DNA of 64,000 nt from Karstenula rhodostoma CBS 690.94. Taxonomy: Eukaryota > Ascomycota > Dothideomycetes > Pleosporales > Didymosphaeriaceae. The stretch lies in the NCBI GenBank assembly GCA_010093485.1, contig MU001504.1, positions 937,769-1,001,768 on the forward strand. The letters run 5' to 3'. Shown here piece after piece: positions 44,871-55,374 of the stretch. Both the position numbers and the translations under genes were made by a program. The notes under the pieces are model-generated. The model searched no databases, was not told the DNA's origin, and worked only from the letters and a program-made list of their open reading frames with translations. Position 1 is the stretch's first letter, and every line of letters starts with the position of its first letter.

Positions 44871-45881
44871 TCAACAGCACCCCCCCTCCCCCCCGATATC
44901 ATACACCCCTATCAACCCATAATGATCCGTCACAAACGCCAACTCTCCCTCCTTCTCCAACGTCCTCCGCGCCAACACATCCCCCACCTCCACCCCAACC
45001 CCAATCCTCGCCAGCGACACAACCCCAACATCCCCCCAAAACACCTGCTTATCCAACCTCTTCCTCCCCCACCGTTCCCAGCCTATACTCTGAAACCCCC
45101 ACGTCGCGCCCCGCTCGTCCCCCTCCACGCCCCCAAGCTCCAAATACGCATCCCTGAACCCGTTCTCCCGCGGCTCCGTCCAGTCGCGCCCCCGATTCGC
45201 ATTGCAGTCGCCCGCGAGTACGCTCGCTGCGATCCCAGCGCCGGCATCCTGCAGGTGCCGCGCGAGTCCCTTCCACTGGATGGGCCGCAAGTCGCCGGTT
45301 AGGGAGTCGAGGTGGACGTTGCAAAGCCTCAGTAACCGCTTCGGACCCTGGGATGAAGGATTCACACACACGTCTACGAAGAGGGCGACGCGCTGGAACT
45401 CGCTGACGAGGTGGAGACGCGAGACGGCGTGGATGGCGAGGCGGCGGTCGACGAGGGTGAGCTGGCCGTACTGGGCGGCCCAGGTCTTGGTGTCGATGTC
45501 GGTGAGGTTGAAGCCCGCGCGGACCCACGGCGTGGATGCGATTTGCGTGAGGTCGTTTGCTGTGGTGAGGGAGGCGGGCATTCCGGGGTCCATCATTTCT
45601 TGGAGGAAGATGACGACGGCTGAGGAGGGGGGGACGGTGGAGAGTAGGTGCTCGAGGTGGTCTAGTGCCGAGGCCATGCGGGCGCGCGGCTCGGGGGTCA
45701 TGAAATCGATGTTCCATGTGATCAGGGTGAGAGATGATAGTGTGTCTGTGTGGGTATCTGGGGTGATGTTGGCTGCTGAGGACGACCAGGCTCCATGGTG
45801 GAATGTGTGGAAGGGTTGTTGTTCGGGTTCGAAGGAGAGCTGTTTGTCAAGTAGCGGCTTTAGCATTCCCTTAGAAACCAT
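44871..45881 (-). CDS. Endonuclease/exonuclease/phosphatase fold protein (TDP2-like)
   Basis: An intronless frame of 336 aa from ATG 45881. The EEP motifs occur in order: LITWNIDF, FLQEM (metal-binding Glu), LCNVHLDS, AGDCNANR (Asp/Asn pair) and TDHYGL (catalytic Asp-His). The spacing and the WNID/QE/DH set resemble tyrosyl-DNA phosphodiesterase 2-like proteins that are frequent in filamentous fungi. Inositol phosphatase or sphingomyelinase relatives are possible alternatives. No signal peptide. The 3' end runs into a poly-C tract encoding Gly-Gly residues. Longer readings to 45962 need a non-ATG start. Confidence 0.85.
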   Translation of the reverse strand: MVSKGMLKPLLDKQLSFEPEQQPFHTFHHGAWSSSAANITPDTHTDTLSSLTLITWNIDFMTPEPRARMASALDHLEHLLSTVPPSSAVVIFLQEMMDPGMPASLTTANDLTQIASTPWVRAGFNLTDIDTKTWAAQYGQLTLVDRRLAIHAVSRLHLVSEFQRVALFVDVCVNPSSQGPKRLLRLCNVHLDSLTGDLRPIQWKGLARHLQDAGAGIAASVLAGDCNANRGRDWTEPRENGFRDAYLELGGVEGDERGATWGFQSIGWERWGRKRLDKQVFWGDVGVVSLARIGVGVEVGDVLARRTLEKEGELAFVTDHYGLIGVYDIGGEGGCC

Positions 45882-46116
45882 GATTACAACTTTTAGTGAG
45901 CAAAGCAAGATTGCAGTGTTGGAAGTGTTGGAATGAGTAGGTAGCGACGAGTTGTTCTTCAAAGATGAGCTAGCTGTAACTAGCCTAGCCTAGGGTTTGC
46001 CTACATGTAAGGAAGGAACAACCCAGATGCCTCAGCAATAAAAGAAAATGTACAATGAATAAATCTCATCTAAACTCCGCCCATGCGTGTTTCATACATA
46101 TGCTCCACCCAGCCTC

Positions 46117-47658
46117 CTACAACTGCGCCCTCACCTCCGTGCTCGCCCTCCGTCTCGATTCCACACTCGCAGCCTCGCTCTCCACCTCCGCCCACCGCTG
46201 CTCAACATCAGGCTCACACTGATACGGAAGCAGCCACTTTCCCACGCCGTGCCACCGCCACGGGAACGGATCCGAGGTATCTTCCAACCCCTTCTCCTGC
46301 AGCTCCTCCTCGCTCGCCGGCTTCCCTCTGCCGTTGAACACCGAGAACTCCTTGAGCAGGCGGTCGCGCTCCTCCTGCTCAGCGCCATCATGTACGTGAT
46401 ACAAATGCTGCTGCAAGTTTCCGCGCGCAACGATCTTCTCGGTGCGTTCGCGTCGACACCGCTCGTACACCTTGAGCGCCTTCTTCTTCTCGTCGTCTGA
46501 CTTTCCGGCCAGGCGACCGAGGCAGAGACCCAGGACGTGGCCGTCTTCGAGAGACATGCCGGCGCCCGAGGCAAGGTACGGGAGCGTGGCGTGTGCGGCG
46601 TCGCCTAGGATGGTGAAGGCGCCGCTTTCGTGCGACCAGGTGGGGTTGAGGTTTGGGCGGATGCAGAGGCGCCATTTGAAGACGGAGTCGCAGAGGGCGA
46701 GCAGCTTTGGAATGCGCGGGTCCCAGTCTTTGTACAGAGCACACATTTCTTCCACGTTGCCCGCGACCGTGTTGGCGCCCGCGGGCATGTCGTCGGGCAC
46801 GAGCAGCACCATGTTGAACAGCTTGCCACCCCGGAGAACGTAATTTACTGTGGCGAGTTAGCTGCTGCGATCGATGGGTCGACGGTATGGAACGTACCAG
46901 CATGTGCATCGGGACCCATCCAGTAGTTGACCTGCGGGTTCTCGATGAACGTCCTCAGCTCAGGGTCCTTCATCATGTCCTCGGTATTCAGCAGCAGCCT
47001 ATACGCAAGGTCGCCCGTCAGCACCGGCGGATCCGGACGACCCAGCAGAATCTCTCTGCACCGGCTGTTAATCCCATCTGCGCCCACAATCAAATCCGCC
47101 GTCCGCCTGCCCCCGTTCTCCAACACGGCAACCGCAACCGTCCTCCCCTCCTCCGGATACTCATACTCGATACCCGCAACCTTGGAGTTCGTCTCCATCG
47201 TAGCACCCAGCTCCTTCGCCCGATTCAAAAGCTCCAGATGCAAGTTGGCGCGATGGAAGTCCCAAAACGGCGTCCCCAGCTCCTCGGCATACTCGTGGAA
47301 GTCCATGTGCGAGATGTTGCCGCCCTTCCAGTGGAGGTAGTTGCATTGCTTGGGCCGGGTTGCGTGCCGCGCGAGCTGTTCTTCCATGCCCCACGAGAAG
47401 AGCACGCGAGAGGAATTGGGCAGCACCTGGATGCCTGCGCCGATTTCGCCAATCTCTGATGCCGCTTCGACAATGTGGACTTTGTGGCCGGTGAGGGCAA
47501 TCGAGATGGCGGCGCCTAGGCCGCCGAGACCTGCGCCGATGACTATGACCTGGGGGAGTCAGCTACGGTGTCTTGCGATGGGATAGAGCACCTACATCGA
47601 GCTTGCTGGCGGCGTCTCGGTGCTGTTGCTGTATGACTTGTGGCTTTGGTCGACCCAT
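46117..47658 (-). CDS. FAD-dependent monooxygenase, salicylate hydroxylase-like
   Basis: Three exons (47658-47596, 47549-46898, 46847-46117) give 481 aa. The dinucleotide-binding GAGLGGLGAA is just after intron 1, the DG motif appears as VGADGINSRCR, and the FAD-ribityl motif as LGDAAHATLPYLASGAGM. This is the class A flavoprotein hydroxylase pattern: NAD(P)H-driven ring hydroxylation of salicylate-like aromatics. Related HpxO-type urate hydroxylases share the fold, which is worth noting beside a xanthine dehydrogenase. The longer C-terminus (HGVGKWLLPYQCE, then an Arg/Glu-rich tail) is typical of fungal salicylate-hydroxylase-like members instead. It is the first gene of the catabolic stretch running to 57 kb. 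Confidence 0.9.
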
Positions 47659-48331
47659 TGTATCACAGCTAAGATGTTTTCTCGAAACCCGTCAGATAAC
47701 CAGAAACCAAACGAGATGCGAGCTCAAGAAGAGAGGCAATTGTAAAGTCACAATATGGATGGAACTCAATCGCAACAAGCTCTAAAGTCGGATGTATAAG
47801 ACATCTACACAGCACCCCAAAAGTGAGGGTCACCACTTGCCGCCATCCTAGATCGATCCGCTCCAACCCAGTCCATCCCAAAGCCCTCCACCCAATCTAC
47901 ACTACCCAATCTATCCTACACCTGCAGCGCCGCCTACATGTAGCTTGTCCTACGGCCACACGCCTATCTGGCTAGACGCGTGACAAACTGCATACGCTCG
48001 AAGCATTGTGTCGGCCGAGGGCGTGGGAAATGGGGGATGGTATGGTGCATGCAGATTGGTTGGACCAGCAAAGGTGGAGGTGCATGTGTGCTGCGCTGGG
48101 AGAAGGGGCAGGGGGGTGAAGGGTGGGGGAGGCAAGGGAGTGCATGCGAGCGTGAGGGGTAAGCGCTGGCTGTTATCGATAAGAGAGGGGCCACGGAACC
48201 GTTCCGAGTTCGTCGGAATGGAGCATCGTGAAGCACTGCGGGAGCAAGATTGAGGACTTCTGAACGGTGATTTTGAGTATTGGCATCATTGATATGCGTC
48301 ATGAAGTTCGTATCTATAGAATTGGAAATGC
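47659..48331. promoter_or_regulatory. Upstream region of the FAD monooxygenase, palindromic GATA site
   Basis: TTATCGATAA at 48173-48182 places two HGATAR elements back to back, about 515 bp upstream of the monooxygenase start. AreA-type factors favour paired GATA sites. The rest of this 673-bp gap has G-rich runs (48110-48170) and no gene. Confidence 0.4.
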
Positions 48332-49390
48332 TCAGAATCCGGGATTGTACGCCTCGCCCGAGGCCTGCTTCTTCAGGATTTCTCCTGCCGGCGCAGGCAT
48401 CTTCGCGCCTTCTGGTACCTTGTTACGCGCCTTGAAATCGTCTGCCATCTGTTCCATGGTGACCCATTCGACGCCCTCGTGTTTGTTGATGTGTTCGATG
48501 ATTCTGCAAGCGTCAGTTGCCGTTCAACTCAACGAAGATGATTGGGTAGCTCACCTCTCGTGCATTAGGATAACATGTGGCCGTCCTGAGACATCAGGAT
48601 GAATTGTCATCGGAAACACGAATTCGTCGTATTCCCTATAGAAGTAGTCGAAATGATCCATCCATATCGCTTCCACATCTCTCGGGTTGACCCATCCGTG
48701 GCTGTTGGCTGCCTTCTTCATGAACATCATAGGCGGGAGGTCGTCAATGTACCAGCTGCCAGGTATCTCCACGAGGCCAGTGTCTTCACCTGGGACGAGA
48801 GGCTTCATCCACTCCTCGGCTTTCTTGGAGTAGTCAATCTTCGTCCACGTGTCGCCCGTTCGCAGCCAATAGCACTTGTGGTCTTCGTGCGACATGGAGT
48901 GATCGTACTCGATGCCGTAGCTGAGCAGCAAGTCGCAGCCCTCTTTCGACGTCTCCCACCAAGGCGTGACGCTACCGCGCGGAGGCTTGCCGCAGAACTT
49001 GGTGAGTTGCTTGTACGTCTTATCAAGCACATCGCGCTGCTGCTCGAAAGTCATGTCCGTAGGGTTTTCGTGCGAGTAGCCATGGAGGCCGATTTCGTGG
49101 CCTGCATCGCGCACGGCTGCACAGTCTTCTGGGAATGTGTCGAGGGTGTGGCCTGGGATAAACCATGTTGACTTTATTTTGTATTTGTCGAAGAGTTTTA
49201 GAAGGCGCCGTGTGCCCTCGGTTCCTGCCCAGAGTCCTGTGCATCGTCAGAGACTGTATCTTTGAAGGGAATTGCACGGCTTGCCTCTGCTGATGTCGCT
49301 CGTGGAATCTTCGCCTCCATATGAGCCTAGCCAGCCGGCGACAGCATCGATGTCGACCCCATAGCATACGAGGACGCGCTTCTTTCCCAT
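48332..49390 (-). CDS. Polysaccharide deacetylase family protein (PgdA/HP0310-like)
   Basis: Three exons (49390-49285, 49236-48555, 48503-48332) give 319 aa. The first intron appears to start with GC rather than GT (AGAG/GCAAGC, then CACAG); only this choice keeps frame and restores [15 protein letters not shown]. The NodB fold shows the catalytic Asp pair in YGVDID and the zinc H-x3-H in LHGYSHEN, plus the distal [13 protein letters not shown] and HVILMHERI. This set matches the Helicobacter HP0310-type branch, a metal-dependent amidohydrolase acting on small C-N substrates or peptidoglycan, more than secreted chitin deacetylases. No signal peptide is present. Fungal members are often near catabolic enzymes. 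Function here is unproven. Confidence 0.88.
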
Positions 49391-49908
49391 GGTTTTATGA
49401 TTACAATGCAAGTGAAGCTTGGCAAGTCAATGAAGCTTGGAATGGAGATCTCAACGGATGTCTCGTGTGAACAGGAAGGAAAGGTGAATCGAAGCAATCC
49501 AAATCTTGGAGGGGTAAACAAGTAGCTGACGATGGCAGGAGCTACCCCTCTCTGCGATACAAGGAAGGCGCGACGAGGACTAAGGTGGGGGACGCGTCGT
49601 ACCGTAGCCAGTGGAGCCTATCGTGCGTTAGCTGCCGCTCCACTTGTATCCAACCACTCATAGAGACCCTTATACAGCCTTACGTACAGGACATCGCCGA
49701 CGGCATCAAAGGGCGAAGCCGTACCAGCTTGAATATTCCGACTACATAGCGCGTCCGGTAACATGAATCGCAATACTTGGAGTCTTGCATAACGAGGCCT
49801 CCGAGAGTGAAGCACAATGACAACACCATTGTTACTCACCCGGTCACCGCAAGTGGTCTCATGCACAAGTAAAAGGAGACGTGCTTCAGAACACAACTAC
49901 TGCTGTAT
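49391..49908. other. Intergenic region, nothing secure
   Basis: Between the deacetylase start and the amidase 3' end. A minus-strand frame of 92 aa at 49618-49896 has a plausible hydrophobic end (DVLYVRLYKGLYEWLD) but no recognisable family and may be a gene remnant. Confidence 0.35.
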
Positions 49909-52120
49909 TCACTCATCCCTTGGCCGCTTTCGCGAATCTAACCCGTCGTCCAGCGAAAGCTTCGTCTGTTCTAGAAAGGCACCTTTCAAAATCTCATCAA
50001 CTACTTTCGCTGCCCCAAGTACCTTCTCTTCTTGCAACCTCCGCGCGACGACCTGCACGCCAATCGGCATTCCATCCATAGTGTCCAGGTCAAACAAATT
50101 CCAATTCCATTCGTCAAGAGAATTCCTTGGTTCATACGCAGCCATGTCCGCGACCGTAGTGCCATCAAGCTCTCTCGACACCTCGCCAGCTGGCAGTACG
50201 ACCGACGGATAGTCCACAAAGTTGAACACTTTTGTGTAGCCCACCCAGCGACATTTCCGATGAGGAACTGCCGAATGAGGCATCACTGGGCACAACAATA
50301 TGTCGATTGGCCTCCCCGAAACCGTAGATTTCGTCGAGTTCCACAGGTCGAGGTAGCGTTTCTGGGCGGCTAGCTTTTGTTTGTTCAGCTGCCAGTACTG
50401 GTACACTGAGATTGGGCTGCCTCTGTTGACGAGCGCTTCCACGTGTGGAATATATGGTTCTCCCCCGGCCGCTACGTCACGCTTTATGTCCTCACCTCCA
50501 TCGGCCGTGTAGTATTGGTCCTGTGGGTCTCAGCAGGCCTTCTTTAAGTGGGCAACCTCTGGCACATACCATGATGTCAATGCACTCTTGATGCAATGTC
50601 CCTGGCTTCCAAGGCACGATTTCATGGCCTGACTGTGCGAGCTTGCGGGCCACATCATCCAACACACGCGTTACGGGTGGATGCAATCTAACAACCCCAT
50701 CATCTCGCATGACCGCAATGATCAACGGCCGTGTTTGAGCGTCTTCGAACATGTCATCTCGCCAAGACAGTGGAGAACATTTCGGATCGTCGTCCCAGGG
50801 TTTGCTATCGATGACGGCTTTCGTGACGTGAATGAGAGAGTCAATACTCCGGCTCATAGGCCCTATCACAGAGGGCACATGCTCCTGTCCTTCGGTCGAT
50901 ACTGATACGCCTTGGTAAGGGAGTCTTGTGCTCTGCAGCCACGTCAGTGGCGAATTCAAAGTCGTGGTGCGGTCCCATGGGGGAGGCCCGTTCTCAATGA
51001 CGAGCAACTGCAGTTTGTGCCGCACTGATATGAGAGCGGGTCGGCTTACACTGGGCTTAAGACCGTACAGTCCTAGCATATGGGAAGGAATTCGGATGCT
51101 TCCACCAATATCAGTGCCCCAGCCTACAACTGAGCCCTGTAAGGCGAGTAATGTGCCTTCTCCGCCTGTGGAGCCTCCAGGGGTAAAGTCGGTATTTTTC
51201 GGATGCGTGGTAAGGCCAAATAGGGGATTCTCGGTTTCACACCACTGCTGCGGGTCAATACGAGAACTAAGGAGGCGAGTCACAGTGGGTGCAGGGTATA
51301 ATGCGTCGCGGGAGAATGCGAGTTCGCCTTGCATCCGCTGTGAGATACCGAGGCAAATTACTCACCATGATGCTTTGCGGAAGATTCGATTTGGCGATGA
51401 TGATGGCGCCCATCTTCCGCAAGAGCCCGACCAAGACGCAGTCCTGTTCTGCCGGCTTGAAAGCTCGCCCAACATAGCCGAGCGTACTGTCGTACCCTTG
51501 AACATCGAATTGGTCTTTCAATGTCATGGGGACTCCATGTAGAGGCCCCACGAGGCTTCCATTTTCTTTGAAAAAGCGATCCAGCTCATTGGCTTGTCGC
51601 AGTGCATCCTCAAACAAGATCTCCGTGAGACTGGCCAGTTGAGTGAACTTCCGTCAGGTTTGTATACTGCCGACATTGACGTACCAGTTCGTCTGTCATG
51701 ATCAGCAATACGGACGGTATTTTCGTGGTGGCGCTCGGTACTTTGAAGTGAGCCGCAATAGCTCTGCAAATGTGGCGTGAGTATGGCACGATTCTGTCTT
51801 GGATTGCGGAGTGACCATAGCTCACCGTTTGATGTATGCAGTGCACAGCTCGGTAGCGGACAGAGTTCCAGAGGAGATGGCCCCGAGAAGATCTCCGATG
51901 CTCTCGAAACTCGTCTTGGCGTCGTCTGCCGTGCCATTGCCCGGTGCGTCTATATACAAGATCTAGGGAACTGTCAGTGCGACACATGGCGTGGGCCAGA
52001 GCACAACCCAACCCCAGATGCGGCGTCCTGTGTATCAAGAAATCGTCGGACAGCCTCGTCGCGACTATTGCGCTTCTTGCTGACTGTTTGCGGCCATTGA
52101 GGTGTGGTCGAAGCAGTCAT
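49909..52120 (-). CDS. Amidase (amidase signature family), with an 8-nt microexon
   Basis: Serine amidohydrolase of 608 aa. Seven exons: 52120-52013, 51962-51826, 51763-51742, 51692-51685, 51630-51366, 51244-50570, 50520-49909. The fourth is only 8 nt (ACGAACTG). It joins AAHFK to TN(C)LTEILFEDAL, exactly the sequence family members have, whereas every two-exon alternative breaks the frame. Catalytic triad: Lys in PMTLKDQFD, cis-Ser in PGGSTGGEG, nucleophilic Ser in GWGTDIGGSIR. Such enzymes hydrolyse small carboxamides or aryl amides to acid plus ammonia. It diverges from the phenol monooxygenase gene over 464 bp. A function in supplying nitrogen from aromatic amides is inferred from this context. 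Confidence 0.9.
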
Positions 52121-52584
52121 GATGCCCGTTGAGGAGGAGAAAGGAATGACGCCGGCTGGCGACTCACTCAGAAGAGGGCCCAGGCAATGACTGCACGCAC
52201 GCGACACGACAATGTCGACAATCAGCAAGCCGCCGTCGATCCCGTGACGAGATGCCGGGGCCCACGGGGTAAGATGAACAGTGGGGGAACACACGCGCCA
52301 GGGACCTCGGGAGCTGGAGCGCCCTGGCATTTTCGCGCTTTCTTTCGTCGCGCTCCGCAATTGCACAATGGCGCCCAATGCAACCCTGGCGCATGAGTAA
52401 GGTCACCCCATCTAGTGCAGAGTTTTGCGAGCTATGCATGTTCGTATCAACCATGGCGCACCCCAACTCTGCAAAACAGTGTTGATACCTTTGAAAATGG
52501 GCAGACAGTCGCGCGCTTTGCCCCTCCACGCACCCCCATTCTACGCCTCAGGCGATCGCGCATCTAGATCGCAAGCCTTATAGG
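52121..52584. promoter_or_regulatory. Bidirectional amidase/phenol monooxygenase promoter
   Basis: 464 bp between divergent starts. It contains a short inverted pair GTATCAAC (near 52445) and GTTGATAC (near 52482), which could bind a dimeric regulator, and a CTTATAGG element just before the monooxygenase start. No further evidence of control. Confidence 0.4.
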
Positions 52585-54671
52585 ATGGCTCCGTCAATGT
52601 GGTCGTTCATGAAGCGCTCACCGTCATCCAGTACTTGCTCCAGCTCGAATCCTTCTGTCCATCCCAAGGTCGTCAAGATGGCACCAGGTCTTACTGCAGA
52701 GTCCATTCCCTCCACCTCGAGCAGCTTCGAGACCCAGAACTCGACCGGCGCCAATGCAGCCAATGGATGGGCAACTGGATACGGTACCTTTCTGAGCGAT
52801 GTGTTGGTGGTTGGCGCCGGACCAGCCGGTCTTATGCTTGCGTAGGTGCATTCGCGTGGCAAGAGGGATTGATGGCTGACCGGATGGGTAGATGTAACCT
52901 GGTGCGATTCGGCATCAAGACACAGATTATCGACAACCGACCCGACCGTACATCCACGGGCCGTGCCGACGGCCTGCAACCGAAGACGATCGAGACCTTG
53001 AGGCAGATGCGCGTTGCCGAACCTTTACTACGGAAGGGTGTCAAGGTCTTTGACATTGCCTTCTGGCAGTCGACCCCCGATACACCTATGCACCGTACCG
53101 GCCGCGAAATACACTATCCCCCAATCGTCGACCTGCTGGATCCCTACATCCTCCTTGTGCACCAGGGCATGGTGGAGGAAACCTTCATCGACGATCTGTC
53201 CGAGCGTGGGGTTCAGGTGCTCCGCAACACCGCCTTTGCCGACTTCGAATACACACCAGACCGTGTGCGGCCACTCACGGTACAATCCAAACAAAATGTT
53301 ACACAGAACAAGAAGAAGCTCGCCACACGCTACATCGTTGGCTGTGACGGAGCTCATTCCGTGGTGCGCAAGTGCATCCCCGGGGCTACACCAGTGGGAG
53401 CTTCTTCGGATGCTGTCTGGGGTGTGATCGATGGTGTGCTCGACACCGACTTTCCGGACATTTGGAGCAAGGTTGTGGTACAATCCGAGGAGCTCGGTTC
53501 GGTTCTCATGATCCCTCGCGAACGGAACCTGACGCGCTTATACATTGAATTAAAGTCTAGCTCGGGTGCCACGACTCCTCCTAAAGAGCGCCAAACCCAA
53601 GAATTCGTGCAAAAGCGCGCCCAAGAGATCATGCAACCATACCGGTTAGAGTGGAAGAATGTAGAATGGTTCGGACGCTATCAGATTGGCCAGAGGGTCG
53701 CAGCTCGATTCTCGGACGATGAACGACGCGTCTTCATAGCCGGTGATGCCAGTCATACACATTCACCGAAGGCTGCGCAGGGTATGAACACCTCCATGCA
53801 TGACGCCTGGAATTTGGCGTGGAAGATGAATTTCGCGGTCCGGAAACTGGCCAAACCCGCACTTATCGAAACGTACGAGCATGAGCGCAAGAAGATCGCC
53901 AAAGACCTCATAGAATTTGACTTTGAGCACGCCAACGCCTTTTCTGCAGGAGATCCACAAGCTCTTGCGGACAACTTCAACAAAAACATTGCATTCATCT
54001 CCGGCTATGGCGTCAGCTATGAACCTAACGTCCTCAACATGAATTCCAAGGAATATACCCGCGGCAACCTCACTCCAGGGTTTCTCCTCCCACCTGCCAA
54101 AGCGACTCGATACATTGATGCGAATCCCGTAGACATCCAAGCCGACATTCCAGCCCTCGGTCAATTTCGAATCTACATCTTTACCAGGGACCTACACGCG
54201 GCCATGCCCTTCCTCGATGTCCTAAGCAAAGCTCATCAGTCCAATTCCTCTTACGTCGGCCGCGTGACCATGGCAGGAAACGCGTCGTACACCATGCAAC
54301 CACCTCTCGCAGCTCCACATGATCAATTCGTATGCCCGGAGAGATACACACCCGTCAGTGGCATGTTTACATATGCGCTTGTAACGGACATGAACCGCGC
54401 CGACATCGAAATCACACAACTGCCACGTATGCTTCAAGACTCGCGTTGGACCTTCTACCTGGATGACGTTCCGCACTTGGATACCCGGAAACAGGCAGTC
54501 ATGGACAAGTGGCTTGCTGGACTTGATGACGGCGAAGTCGTTATTGCCAACGTCCGGCCCGACGGATACGTTGGTACTGTCAGGCGTTTTGCAGATGGCG
54601 GATTTGAGAGTGGGACGAACGCCGTGGCTTGGATGGACGAGTATTATTCCCAATTCTTGCGAGACACGTAA
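52585..54671 (+). CDS. Phenol 2-monooxygenase-like flavoprotein
   Basis: Two exons (52585-52841, 52892-54671) give 678 aa, the length of fungal phenol hydroxylases. An N-terminal Ser/Thr/Asn-rich lead of about 70 residues precedes VLVVGAGPAGLMLA (FAD ADP-binding). The intron sits inside that helix and splicing gives LACNLVRFG. The DG motif is VGCDGAHSVVRK, the GD motif is FIAGDASHTHSPKAAQGMN. A thioredoxin-like C-terminal domain follows (about 480-678: IYIFTRDL, VRPDGYVG). The family hydroxylates phenol or related rings to catechols with NADPH and O2. A second ATG at 52678 would shorten the leader. It lacks an obvious targeting signal. Confidence 0.93.
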
Positions 54672-55374
54672 AACCGGTCGAGGTTTTGCTTTATGTATTG
54701 CATAGTATTGGCGTTGGCAGGATGTACACGGCCATTTATCGCTGTCTCCTGGGGGCATATGAAGATAGCTCCAATGGCAACATTCGAAACCATAGAATAA
54801 TAACTTTACTAATGTCTAAAACCTGCTTAATGCTCTTTTTGCGACCACATGTCTGGTAGCTCATCTCGGTCGTCGTGCACCTGGGATCAAAGTGGGGATG
54901 TCGTCCGAGCATTTGAGCGTAGTCCTCCTCCACCTGTTCGTTCGCTACTCATCTACCATCGCACGGCAAACGTTGCCGACACAGCTTCGGTAATCAGGTG
55001 CTATCGCCGCGCTACTACGCTAGCATGGCTGGTTCCACTTCTCCAGCTTATTGTGTATTTCCCCCCCACTCCCCACTCTTATCAAAGTCTCCACTCCTAT
55101 CATACGAGACCAGCAGCATCACAGCACGGATTGCTTTGCCTAGTACAGATACCGACGAACACGTAGGGTGCGCTCGTATCTGTGATGATTGGCAAGTCGA
55201 TAGGTGGGACGAAGGAAGCACGAAGGGACGCAGTGCTAGCATGTGTCTACATAGATGAACGATGAATAAAGTGTGCGGTTGATCCTGCAGACTTGTGTGT
55301 AAGATTTATACTTCTGGGACCGACGCCCTGGGTTTCCGAAAAGCCTCCGTTGACTTTATAGCTCGGTTACCAAA
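54672..55374. promoter_or_regulatory. Upstream region of the Dal5-type permease
   Basis: 703 bp downstream of the monooxygenase and upstream of the permease. A C-run (CCCCCCCACTCCCC near 55062) is seen. No recognised control site. Confidence 0.35.

Noticed and set aside
46117..47658. HpxO-type urate hydroxylase completing a purine pathway with xanthine dehydrogenase
   Set aside because: The C-terminal length and motifs fit salicylate-hydroxylase-like fungal enzymes better; no 5-hydroxyisourate hydrolase or OHCU decarboxylase is nearby.
49618..49896. 92-aa frame after the amidase gene
   Set aside because: Begins close to the amidase stop with no convincing start context or family. Possibly a remnant; not supported as a gene.
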